DNA from: Polytrichum commune
Taxonomy: Eukaryota; Streptophyta; Polytrichopsida; Polytrichales; Polytrichaceae
DNA: 64,000 nucleotides
Direction of reading: 5' to 3'
Assembly (NCBI GenBank): GCA_950295325.1
Contig: OX485803.1
Location: forward strand, 59,413,554 to 59,477,553
Positions within the stretch are counted from its first letter, which is position 1, and every line of letters starts with the position of its first letter. Positions 23,770 through 34,150 of the stretch are shown here, piece after piece. The position numbers were made by a program, and so were the translations under genes. A model generated the notes under the pieces. The model did not search any database, had not been told where the DNA came from, and saw nothing but the letters and a program-made list of their open reading frames with translations.

Positions 23770-24755
23770 CAGTCAATAACTCTATAAGTGTTACCCCTAT
23801 AAGCGTTATAATTTCATATATGTTAATAAAATTTTACTCCCCTAAAAAACACAATTGGTAAGACTAGTGAGTGTTAGGTGTTAAATGTTATAACATGCTC
23901 TACTCCCTTCTTTGTTAATTGCACCCTTATAAGTGTTAATTTTGAGAAAACCAAGGTAATAATATATGAGAGCATACATTTTAAACATGTAATCACATTT
24001 ATCCCATATTCTTTGCGAACAATTCAAAATTGTTGGAGGCACACGGGTGTTCTTTTGATCTCTATTGAGAGGGAGATAGAGGAAGCTAGGCGGTTGATAG
24101 AGGTTGATGAAGTTGCTACTCTACTTCATCAACTGATGTTGTTGTCATCTGATAGTGAGGTGGGTGACGTGATGAATGCTCATAAATACCTCAATTATGA
24201 GATGGAGTTTGATTTAAACAACCCCTATGAACCTACCGATGAGGAGTTTTTGGATATATATTCCTCTAAACATCAAGAAATTGATGTTGATGAGGTTATG
24301 ATTATGGTTGATGTGGTAGAAGAAGTTGTAGGATTTAGTGTTGCTAAGCGTTCTCTAGAGACTTTGAAGAAATACTTTGAACAAAGACCAAATGATGGCC
24401 TATCACACATAAGGAGCATTCAAGGACTCCAGAAGGAAGTATCATCTATCATTTGGAAGCTTCTCGTCATACTACTATAGACTCTTTCTTTCGGTTAGTT
24501 TAGTTGGAAGAATCTCGTCAAGTTACTACTATATAGATTATTTCTTTCAATTAGTTTCGTTGAATTATGTATTATCATTTTTACTTAAATTTTTATATAT
24601 AAAATGTTACGCTCTTCATTTTTGGAAATTCTAAGTGTTATTTCTATAAATGTTATTAATCGTCAGTCTGAATTCTACAAGTGTTACTTGTTATAACTCT
24701 ATATATGTTATTTTTTTGCTACTCCCGACATGTAACATTTATAGAGTTTTGACTG
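23770..24755 (+). mobile_element. pogo/Emigrant-Lemi1-like Tc1/mariner DNA transposon, internally deleted
   Basis: The terminal inverted repeats are CAGTCAATAACTCTATAAGT at the left end and CAGTCAAAACTCTATAAATG, read inward, at the right end. Both are flanked by TA (23768-23769 and 24756-24757), the expected target duplication. The CAGT...CTCTATAAAT ends are the known signature of plant pogo (Emigrant/Lemi1) elements. The 986-bp element keeps only the end of a transposase frame (24052-24480). Secondary 'ataagtgttac/aagtgttac' motifs recur inside both ends. Confidence 0.85.
24052..24480 (+). pseudogene. C-terminal fragment of a pogo/Tigger-type transposase
   Basis: The frame reads IEREIEEARRLIEVDEVATL, then HKYLNYEMEFDLNNPYEPTD, and ends with SLETLKKYFEQRPNDGLSHI and a short tail. 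An acidic stretch (PTDEEFLDIY, DVDEVMIMVD) followed by a helix of the type 'A..AL..L..F..Q' is typical of the tail of Tigger/pogo transposases, after the DDE domain. The DDE catalytic region and the CENP-B-type DNA-binding domain are missing. Assignment rests on this pattern plus the surrounding terminal repeats. Confidence 0.6.
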
Positions 24756-24899
24756 TAAGAAATGTAGATGAGCTCCAAACAATATAATAAAAGTTGCTAC
24801 AACCTCAATTTAGATATGCTAACCATATTGTTTCATATCCTACGGAAGTAGGATAATCCCCAAAAAAGACCCATCTACCTTACATAAAGTGAACAACAA

Positions 24900-25865
24900 C
24901 TATATAATGACAAAGGATATTGATAGTTAGAGGTTCCATATAGTGGCATAGAGATAGGAAGACATTCCATAATCTTGAAATGAAGGCAGAGAAAGTATGT
25001 CTTAACTCACTTTCTGCGTTGGTATTAAGTGTCAACCATGCATTGAGGATGGCACATGAAAAGGGGCCATATATATATATAGAAGGCTCGCTGACTTTGC
25101 ATACAATACAAAGAGCTCCTGCATTTGACTTGCATTATGCATGCCTTATGCAGACACATGTCTAATGTGGCTAACTTATTTGGGGTGTTAATTGGACTTA
25201 ATCATAGTTATGTAGGTCAAATTCTATACATATGCATAATGTATGTGAACATGCCACTTTATACATACAAACAAAGTCATGATAGATATATAATCATTCA
25301 TGAAGCCTACATGAGGGGCATTACACTATTAAGCCGAATATGTACAATGGGTGGGGCCAGGAACAAAAAATATTCTTACCAAAAAAAACTTTTCATATTC
25401 TCACAACATAGCACTTCATTGGTAGATTCAGGCTAAAAAACTTGGATGAAGCAATGTATTGATGTTATTAGAATGGAACAACTGATAGCGGTTGGATAAT
25501 GTTATGAAACATGGTAAAATACAATGTTCTTATATTGTAATCATGTCACTTCCATGCATATCACAAGTAGCCTCACACGCAAAGTTTCAAACATGATACT
25601 TGCTTGTTTGAACGCGGTGGATTAGTTTGAATCATCCTGTGACACAAATAGATATGAACTCCAGCCTTCTTTTGAGGTTGGCGTGAATAGAGTGTTTGTT
25701 CGTCCTGACAATGAGCCAGTGCCCACAGGACAAAGGGCCATTGGTACAAGACTACTCTCCCCTTTCGGGAATAGACACTTTAGTAACCATGGATAAGTAC
25801 TAGTAACATTAGTAGCATTGATTGGTTAGATATCATGTGGGTATAAATTAGTATTTGTTTTTGTT
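24900..25865. other. Unassigned AT-rich DNA
   Basis: No supported gene. A short (TA)n tract lies near 25068. The segment 25680-25800 is less AT-rich and may belong to an older retroelement tail next to the SINE-like sequence, but I cannot delimit it. Confidence 0.3.
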
Positions 25866-26096
25866 GGTGGTCACCAAGTCATGGTTCCAAGGTTGGTTGG
25901 AGCATTTGTGTTACAATTATACGGTCCGGGTTCGATTCCCGTTAAGTCCGTTTGAGCGTTATTGTGATATACATGACTTGGTACTGCTAGTGACTTTATC
26001 ATAGGCAGGAAAGCTTGTTACATACTAGCCGGCCCTGTCCCCTCTTCCTGAGACAAGTGTTTACTTTGAGCTAGTCAGAAGATATAAATAAAAGTG
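25866..26096 (+). mobile_element. tRNA-derived SINE-like sequence
   Basis: GGTTGGTTGGAGC at 25891-25903 resembles an RNA polymerase III box A (tRNA D-arm), and GGTTCGATTCC at 25929-25939 is a canonical box B, with natural tRNA-like spacing. The T-arm CGGG-TTCGATT-CCCG pairs. The flanks do not pair into a tRNA acceptor stem, and the sequence runs on for about 150 bp to an A-rich 'ataaataaaa'. A SINE is therefore more likely than a functional tRNA gene. Confidence 0.55.
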
Positions 26097-26394
26097 GTTT
26101 TCACCATTACCCTCCTTTTCTTGTTAGTTTTGTTTTGATTTAGTAATCTATAGGTAATGGTTGGTTATTTTCTATTTTCCTTTTATGTAGAATAATTGAT
26201 CCGGCATGTTGTATGGCGATGGTCTTTATTTCCTTGAATGTGTGTTTAATGGTGGTTTCTGGTAGTTTGAATGTTGTTTCGAGGAGTTTCATTGATGGAG
26301 CGTGCGTTGTGCCTCTAGCTCATGCTGTGATGACTATGAGTGGATCGACTTTCCATCCTAGGTTAGTTATGTCATTTAACAGTGGTTGGTACTT

Positions 26395-26880
26395 CTATAT
26401 TTTATTTTTGATTGTTTCTTGTGGGAACCTATCGTTGCAGTATGCAAATTCAATAAATTGTATTGTAAGGTTGTCTAATGGGTTTGATGGTGGTTCATTT
26501 TTGTACGGGAGTCCTTTTATGCAGAGAATGTATGGTTTGAATATTGCGTTGCAGTGACATCTTTGTTGTTCGCATGTGCATGCTAGCAACCATGAGGACC
26601 CTGTGTTTTCTTGGGGGTTGTTGTTAAATGTTCCCGCGTTCATGAGAGTGTAGCATCTAGATTTTTGTGATGACATGATTAGTTTTCTTAGTTCCCATAC
26701 TGTTTTATTATGTCTTTTGACTCTGATGGCGTGTATGTGATGGTGGGTGCATTTTAGAAGTACATGTAGCCATGTGTCTGCATCTGCAGAGTTACAGATA
26801 GAGCATGTGATTGAGGGGAATCTTTCTCTTCCAAAGAATAGTTGTTTTCTTGCAACACAAGTAGGAACACATATGTACAT
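26395..26880 (-). pseudogene. LINE C-terminal fragment with zf-RVT-type zinc cluster
   Basis: A 161-codon minus-strand frame reads RERFPSITCSICNSADADTW and on to HVLLKCTHHHIHAIRVKRHN. This is the CxxC...H...C zinc-binding region that closes many plant LINE polyproteins, followed by a poorly conserved tail. The RT and RNase H parts are missing upstream. It differs from the LINE at 4-6 kb and may belong with the RNase H fragment at 30.9 kb. Confidence 0.65.
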
Positions 26881-29500
26881 ATTGGGGAATCAATAAAAAA
26901 AACACATTACTTGTTACCATTCTAGGCACATGGGAACCTTGGAATGGAACCCCTACATTGCCACTTGAAAATATGATGCATTAGTGAGATGCTTTGTTTG
27001 ACAAACTTGTTTAACAAGGTGGCATTTTTTATGCAACTAAAACTTTATCCACCCCCCCCCCCCCCAAAAAAACCCACACACTATAAAAATAAATAAATAA
27101 AGGCTGTATATATCTATATATATATAGCTGACTTTTCAAAAAAATTACAAAGTTTGCACTTCCTCTTTTCAGAGGCCAAATCCTTCAACAACTTCTTCAT
27201 TGCATACAAGGGTGGGTGGGTGGGAATTTTCACAAGATTCTTTCTATTTTCTTTGCATCTTCCTACTTGGTAACACAATAGCATTTTGCATAGTACAGTT
27301 GTTTGCAATCATGCTTATCTATGTGTTATATAACTTGGACATTTTGTGTTGTAACCTACTTTGCTTTGCAAGACTATGTACCTTACTTAGGGTTTATGCT
27401 ATAAATGGTATCCAACAACAAATGTTTAAGTTTGACTGTCCCATACCTTTGAGGTTTAATCACCTATCTTCTTGCTTCACTACAAAGTACATATATCTAA
27501 TTCACCACATGTATGGAGTACTTACAAAGGAAATGTTCCTAGTAACATCAACCAATAGAAATGCTTAAAATGTCATAATCACAATACATCCTTGTGTTGA
27601 GAGTGTGAAGGGCCTGCCTCACCTGTGCCCATGCAACCAACCAACAAACATTTGAGGATTAGTTACGTACACGAGGTAAATAACAACATGACCCAATTGT
27701 TATCCATGTCGCACACATATAAACAACATCAAATGAAATGCAGTATTTCAAATTATAACACTCATTGCAAAATGACATATGGGTGTTCAAACTTGATCCT
27801 TGGCCATGACTAGGTTACTCCACGTAGAATACTCCTCTTGGTGATTCGTCCTAGTTTCTCTCACTTTCCACACATATCTACTCTTCTAGTGAATATGCAC
27901 AAAGTCACCCCACCTTACGCTTGCATGAATGGTAAGAACAGGAGGCTTCTTTTAGGGTTAGGGGTTTATATTGGAGTTCTTACCTATGGTAATTTTTTCC
28001 AAAGCCTATTTTATACCATGGGTTACAGATGTGGTTCACAACTATAATCATGATTACCTTGCACCTTTCATCTACATCCTCGTTACATATCTAGTATGAA
28101 AAGTATGACCGTTTTCCATGTATGTATATGTAGGATCTCTTGAGTGTATTGTCATCTATTTGTAAAGAAGACAATTTTTAGTTGATTGATGTGGATTAAA
28201 AGATAAGGATTTGACCCGATAATGTCCAACTTTCATAGCAAGAGCACTCGATACTTAAAAGGGTAGCATTTTTGAGAGTTGGGAATAGAATATCGTTACA
28301 ATTTTGGAAGCTTCTAGTGGTGTACTATTGAACCCAATACATTGAAAATTTTATTCTCAAAAAAAAAATCAAGGTGAAAACATCTCCTATTTTTTATGCC
28401 TCGCAAGGTCATTTTAGGGCGGCCAACATGTAGGCCTTTAAGGGTTAGGTTTCGAGAGTGCTTGCATGTAACTCATTGAGTTAATGTAACACCACATTTA
28501 CGGAAGATGTCTAGATGTGGTTGGTGTGCCCTTGTATGCAATCAATGACTTCATAGTATTGAACATCTACATTCATACAAGAATTGATCATGAAACCCAC
28601 AAGGACAAGATGTAGTTTAGGCCATAGATTTGCGTACCAATCTTCCAATCCACAAGCAATGATTTGAGCAAGCAGTAGAGTGTCCCAACTTATAGTACCC
28701 CCAAAAGAAAATTGATCACCATCGCACGAGGTCATAAATGTGCCCTAAGCTTTGTTGTATGGCAAGGGATGGAATATTGTTAATGGAAGGATGATGATGT
28801 GATGCTTGTAAATGAGCACCTTTTATGTTGCTCATTGAATGTGGAAGGTGCCGGGTATTAAAGAAATGAATGGCACATAGTTTAGTAGGCTCTCATTGGC
28901 CTCTCATTAGCCAATAACTCCCATTATTACAAGTATCTAAAAACCGCTTCAAGCATTGTACATAAAACACTTCAATTACGCATAAACTTTAAAGATTTAT
29001 TTTCTCAACTTGGTAACATGGCTCCTTCTAGTGTAACAGGTTTAGGCTATTATTATCATATTGATGACCTAGTAAAATCCCATGACTGCACTTAGTGTTG
29101 AAAGTCAGATATAACGTGCATGTGTCACATGCATATTAATACCCCTATATATGGTCTTTCTTTCATTAGAAAAATGATATGCATACATATATATAATCCA
29201 AAAAGAAACCTAACATATGTATACATGTTCAAAGTAAATAAAAAAAACAAAAGCCTAACATACGTATACAATGAAAAAAATGGTCTAAAGAATAAGCCTG
29301 AATTTTTTTTCATTTTAAAAGTACTTATTTATTATTGATAAAATCATTAAACATTTTTCATTTGTAGGATGTAACTCATACAAGTTTTTTCTTCTACTAT
29401 AAAAGTTATTATAGCTAGTGTAATAATAGTCTCTCAAATTTACCATGATATGATTTGTCAACTCATAAGTCCACAGTGACCCATGATGTTTTTGGTATCA
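26881..29500. other. Unassigned AT-rich DNA with simple repeats
   Basis: It includes a poly-C tract (27052-27066), an (AAAT)n tract and a (TA)n tract at 27088-27125. No gene model, LTR pair or transposase motif could be supported. The small open frames look random. Confidence 0.3.
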
Positions 29501-30085
29501 ACACAATCCAAACTCCATATGAGGTAGTCAATCCAACAAATCTAATGGTTCTCTATATTCAACCCACCTATTAAGAAATTTTTCTACGCATTCTATAAAC
29601 CCTTCCAAATTCCAAGTTTTAGTGGTCAATGCTTTTGATTTGCTTGGCCTTCCTCTTTGTTATACTTTTCAATCATTTCTTTAGTAACAAAAGCCATATC
29701 ACAATCACATCCCAAATTCGGAGTTAAGTCATTATCAACAACTCTTTGATATTTTCTTCTCATGCTTGGTATACAACATACCAAACTTAATTCTAGTCAG
29801 CCTATCCTTGGACAATGTGAAGTTGCCATTTAATTGACTAATGAAGGCACTTTCAAAGATCTTGGAACCATCAACAACAAATGGCACCACAATATGTTCC
29901 AAAGGAATTTCTTCATCTTCATCAACCATACTATCCAAGACATGTCTTAATTCAAATTGCAAAATGGATGCATTAGTACCTGGTACTTCATGGATGTCAA
30001 CACTCTTTGATGGACAATTTGAACTTGGACCAGCTGCATCATGTTGGGATAAATCAAGATGTTGAAAGGGAATGGCCCTATGCAT
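29500..30085 (-). other. Unrecognised open frame, possibly a transposon remnant
   Basis: A 116-codon minus-strand frame at 29735-30085 contains a low-complexity acidic part (DSMVDEDEEIPLEH), then KIFESAFISQLNGNFTLSKD and RLTRIKFGMLY. The non-random composition suggests decayed coding sequence. I do not recognise the family. Just beyond its stop, another minus frame gives a CDCDMAFVTKEMIEKY-like continuation, consistent with a frameshifted remnant of a longer protein. Confidence 0.35.
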
Positions 30086-30899
30086 AAATTTACAATTCTT
30101 ATCACATTAAAAATGGGCTATGTATATTTACGAAATTGACCAAAGTAATATCCTAAGCTCATGTATATTTTGTAAGCCTACCCCACAATACCCCTTTTGT
30201 TCACTCACGTGGTTCCATATAAGATATTGTAGTGCACCCCTTGGAGTAAAATACGTGTCAAAACATATAGAGGCTAGGTAAAAAGGATATCTTGTAATGT
30301 TTTACCTTACATGGAATTAGCCAGTTGAGATTTGCCGCATACTATTCTCACATGATAAGCTCCTTAGATGGTCTAAGAAGGGCTCGACCAAGAGCATAAG
30401 CAGTCACAGGAACACTCGTATAGCTACCATTGAGCATGATAAGCTATCATTGAGCATAAGCTACTTATCCCAATGTCCAAAAGGATCCCTTAAATACAAG
30501 GTCAAATTGCCCCAAGGATGAAAAAATACTCCCAATTTAGCTAATACCATCACCACCACAAACATCAACACAATTTTGCTACCTAACACCTTATACACCA
30601 CACACCTTTTTCAAATACAACCCACAACATTGCATATATACCAATCATGGCTCATCCATCCCCCAAACAAATATGGAGTAGGTCACATAGTAGGCTTGGA
30701 AGTAAACAATCCAACTTAGAATAGTGGAGAGACTACTAAAATACCAAACCATTCTTATATTATAACTAAATGCCATTTTAATAACCTTTGCAACCATCAA
30801 AACCAAACACAAAGCACCTTCATACTCGCAAATAGCCTCAACAATATATACCTAATAAATAATCACATCAGATATCCTTCATCCCAATAACATTACCCA

Positions 30900-31160
30900 T
30901 ACAAACTTCTCATGGCCACTATGGTTCACCAAATTATATGGTCCATAGACAAAAATACAACCCAAAAAATTAATGCACACACTGGCATAAAAGGATACAA
31001 AATTGCAGACCACTTAGCAAATATTGGCACCGCCAAAGACAAACTCACTCACAACCCCCACATCCACATCGCAGATCGAGCAATCTGAAATCTACACACA
31101 TATATAAACAAAAGAACACCAAATACTATAACCATATATAGACAAGCTAAATTCATGTAA
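30900..31160 (+). pseudogene. LINE RNase H fragment
   Basis: The plus-strand frame contains AHTGIKGYKIADHLANIGTA, matching the C-terminal RNase H signature of plant LINEs (AHTG..GNE.AD.LAN.G). It is followed by a basic tail. The flanking sequence from about 30.5 kb is C/A-rich like coding LINE sequence but carries stops. Confidence 0.65.
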
Positions 31161-31180
31161 TCAAATCAATCATAAAACTC

Positions 31181-31611
31181 CTTGCCGCTCACATGTTACC
31201 GCTCGTTGCTCTATTGATAGTGAATCTCCCTCGCATTGGTGAGTTTGTAGTATCTTGTATGTTTGTTTGATTCAAGTGTGTTTGAAATTTATTGAATTGC
31301 CTTCTTATGTCTAGCGATGCATCGTCCCTTAATGTGCTAGTTCTAGTACACTTTGATAAGAAACGTGGTCATGTGTCAGTCTCACTACTTGGGCATAATG
31401 TGCAAGTTGGATTTAAGTGGGTTATTGGACATAATATATTTTTCTATGGTTGCCCATATATTGATCATATCGGAAATTTAGGGTTTGAATATTTGTGTTT
31501 TAGAGGTGCTTGATGCTTTCCAAAAGTGGTTTGAGAGTTTTATGATTGATTTGATGACCCACTCATTCGCTATCAATAGAGCAACAAGCGGTAACATGTG
31601 AGCGGCAAGGA
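31181..31611. repeat. Foldback element with about 46-bp inverted ends
   Basis: The left end CCTTGCCGCTCACATGTTAC (31181 onward) through 'gttgctctattgatag' is inverted at 31566-31611 with few mismatches. The 20-bp string 'tcaaatcaatcataaaactc' lies just outside the left arm. It also lies, inverted, just inside the right arm (about 31532-31552), so the structure arose by more than a simple insertion. No transposase is present, and no flanking duplication was found. Confidence 0.7.
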
Positions 31612-33280
31612 TTTTTTTTGAAAATAAATGCATTTTTGTCCTATAACCATGGATATGTAGCAACAAAATGGAATGGTTTACTATACACCAAAGTGGACAT
31701 GCAATTTTGGTTAAGGGATGTAACATAAGAATTTAACTGCCAACACATGTGGACTTGCTACGAGATTGTGTTTCTCGAAATTGTAGCATATTGGCACATT
31801 AGTTGGAAGGATAGAAGTGTGAAGAATTTTCTTGAACGCATGGCAAAGATGGTGGTGAAAAAGACAATTGCGCACATGATACAATGCCCATTTTGTTGTT
31901 AATTAAAATATATACTCAAAACCACATCACACACACTTAAATAAAATTTCCATAAACTAGTCATAAATTAATTTAAACCAATCATTCAATTCATTGTACT
32001 CTTCTGCCTCGTCATTAATGTATGGATGACAAACAATTCATTTATAACTACGGTGAAGATTTGGTGTCGATGATTAAGCTATGATTTTGAACAACACTCC
32101 GCATCAGGAGGCAAAGCTATAGAGCTCATAGGGGAAGTCATATACAACAAAGTGAAATCATGAATTTTAGACTTCAAGTTCACACTTCTCAAGCTATGGA
32201 TGTCAAGTTGGTAGAAAACATGGAAAACATGCAAACTTATGTACTCAATTGATTTTTTCTCACCACCTTCTTAATAGGCTCTTCATTGAAATCGACAAAC
32301 GCATATTATGCCATAGATCCACATGAACCATGACTTGGTAGTGTACCTCACAATGGTCATTTGGATTTCATCAATTAGTGCAAAGTCTTCCTCGTACATG
32401 ACTATATGGCAACTGCTATGTCTGCAAGCTTGAGTAGATGCACTTAGATATGAAACGTTGAAAGGTCATTAAATTTGCAATAGTAAAGAACAATGCTACA
32501 TTGACCTTGACACACGTTGAGAGCATGAGAAATACCAGCCAGTAGGCGCGTAAGCATCAAGGACAACCAATCAAGGTGTTGTTAAACCCTCAATTGGGAT
32601 TTGCATTGATTCAAAATCTTTCTCTCTACCACCTCTCCATGACATTTTTCCGTTTGTGACAACATAACAATCGCCCCCAAACATCAAAATCCTCGGAATG
32701 AGTGCTAAATCATACAAGTATCCACGTCCCCCTCGCATGCCATGCAAGACTACGACATGTCATCATTTGCATAAGTGGTGCCCACAATGAGAGCAAACCG
32801 CCAATTACCCCAACACCACATAACACCCACCAATTCATAGAATTCTGTCACAAAAAATTCCCCACCCTTCGATTTCGTCCTAACCCGAGTGGAAAAGTTA
32901 TAATGACACGTAGAAAATCCTCCCTTGATAATTCAATAAACATCATAAGTCAAAAACATCATAAGTCAAAAACTATAAGAGTGTATCACTATTTTTTTGG
33001 AAGTTTGGACATAGTCTCGGTTTTTTGGCTTTCAAAAATTCATATGAAGTCCAAAAAATGACTTTTTGGTATCCATTAATAGGTAATGAAGTCCTCTACA
33101 TGAATATGCAATAATATTTCTACTGCCACAAAGTATATGGTCGCAATTCTACGCTGTTCCCTCTCTCTTACTCTCCACACACACAAACTCACCTACTTCA
33201 ATAAGGTAACTTTGTAAGTCCAACAAAACTAAATGTTCCTATAAGAGACTTTGCACATCTGCATAAGTATAAGGCTAATC
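31612..33280. other. Unassigned AT-rich DNA
   Basis: It contains a 16-bp tandem doublet 'catcataagtcaaaaa' at about 32941-32972. No supported gene or delimited transposon. Confidence 0.3.
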
Positions 33281-33284
33281 AATA

Positions 33285-33877
33285 TAAATCCAAGTATTCA
33301 AACAAAAGCCATAAATTGAACTTTAAATCGTTCACGCCCAACTATTACTAACAAGAGGTCAAACCCTCTTCAAGGCCAACTAGCCTTGGTTCCTAACCTT
33401 ACACCCATGCACACACACGTGCTCCTATCTTGCTTCCCACGCACCCACACTTATAACATGTGGGGTGCCAAGAAGCACGAAAGAAAGAAATGAAGAGTGA
33501 GGGAAGAACGAGGTCTTAAATAGTGAGTTTGAGGAGGTAAGCACCCTCAAGGCTCACGATAAGCCTTCGAAATCTCCACCTACTTTGTAGGCTTTCATCT
33601 TATCTCTTGAGCCATTTTCCTAAAACAAACACCAAAGGTCCTAATTCAATCATTTAACTACCCTTGGATCTCTACCTACTACGCTCACCAACTACGGAGC
33701 TTCCTTTTACTACTACACTTTTAATAAATCCACTCCAAATGAGCCTAATGCTTAAACCTAGTTTTTTTCAAGCTTCACTCTTTTTATATTTTTGTAAATA
33801 ATCATAAAACACTAAAACATCACTTGTAATGGTTTACAAGAGTTAAAACAAACATGTGGGCCCATTTTGGGCTTACA
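33285..33877 (-). repeat. LTR-like repeat, inverted copy A
   Basis: Read on the minus strand from 33877, it begins TGTAAGCCCAAAATGGGCCC. It stays alignable to the plus-strand copy starting at 34151 for over 500 bp. Shared blocks are 'aaaatataaaaagagtgaag', 'ggcttatcgtgagccttgag', 'ataagtgtgggtg' and 'ggctagttggccttgaagag'. TG-start ends and a length of several hundred bp suggest an LTR. Confidence 0.7.
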
Positions 33878-34150
33878 AATTCACATATTGTCATGATAGA
33901 TTTCCAGTACAAGCCCTAAAAGAACAAAAACATGCAAAATCCAACCTTCTCACAACCACCCTCGAACACCTTTGTTGGAAGTAGTAAAAGGCGTAATACA
34001 TAAACATTCAATTGCAAAAATTACCTCCATATACAAACACATAAGATAAAGAAGTTAATGAAGTAAATACATCAAGTATCCATCAAGTACCTTAAATACT
34101 TAATTCTCAACAAACATAAACTAGACAGTAAGCAAAAATGGGTAGACCAC

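Larger units (their letters stand above)
23580..24900. repeat. Dispersed repeat copy, split by the pogo-like insertion
   Basis: The left part (23580-23769) and right part (24756-24880) together align with the uninterrupted stretch 55910-56245. Shared blocks are 'ggtgtgactccaagaa', 'gcacaagaatcttcac', 'gagctccaaa/caagctccaaa' and 'aagacccatctacc'. The interruption is exactly the pogo-like element, so this copy is its insertion target. The family is not recognised. Confidence 0.7.

Noticed and set aside
24052-24480. Host gene for an acidic protein
   Set aside because: The frame lies wholly inside an element with pogo-type ends and TA duplication and resembles a transposase tail.
25866-25960. 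Functional tRNA gene
   Set aside because: Box A-like and box B sequences are present, but the flanks do not form an acceptor stem and no anticodon arm pairs convincingly. A SINE fits better.
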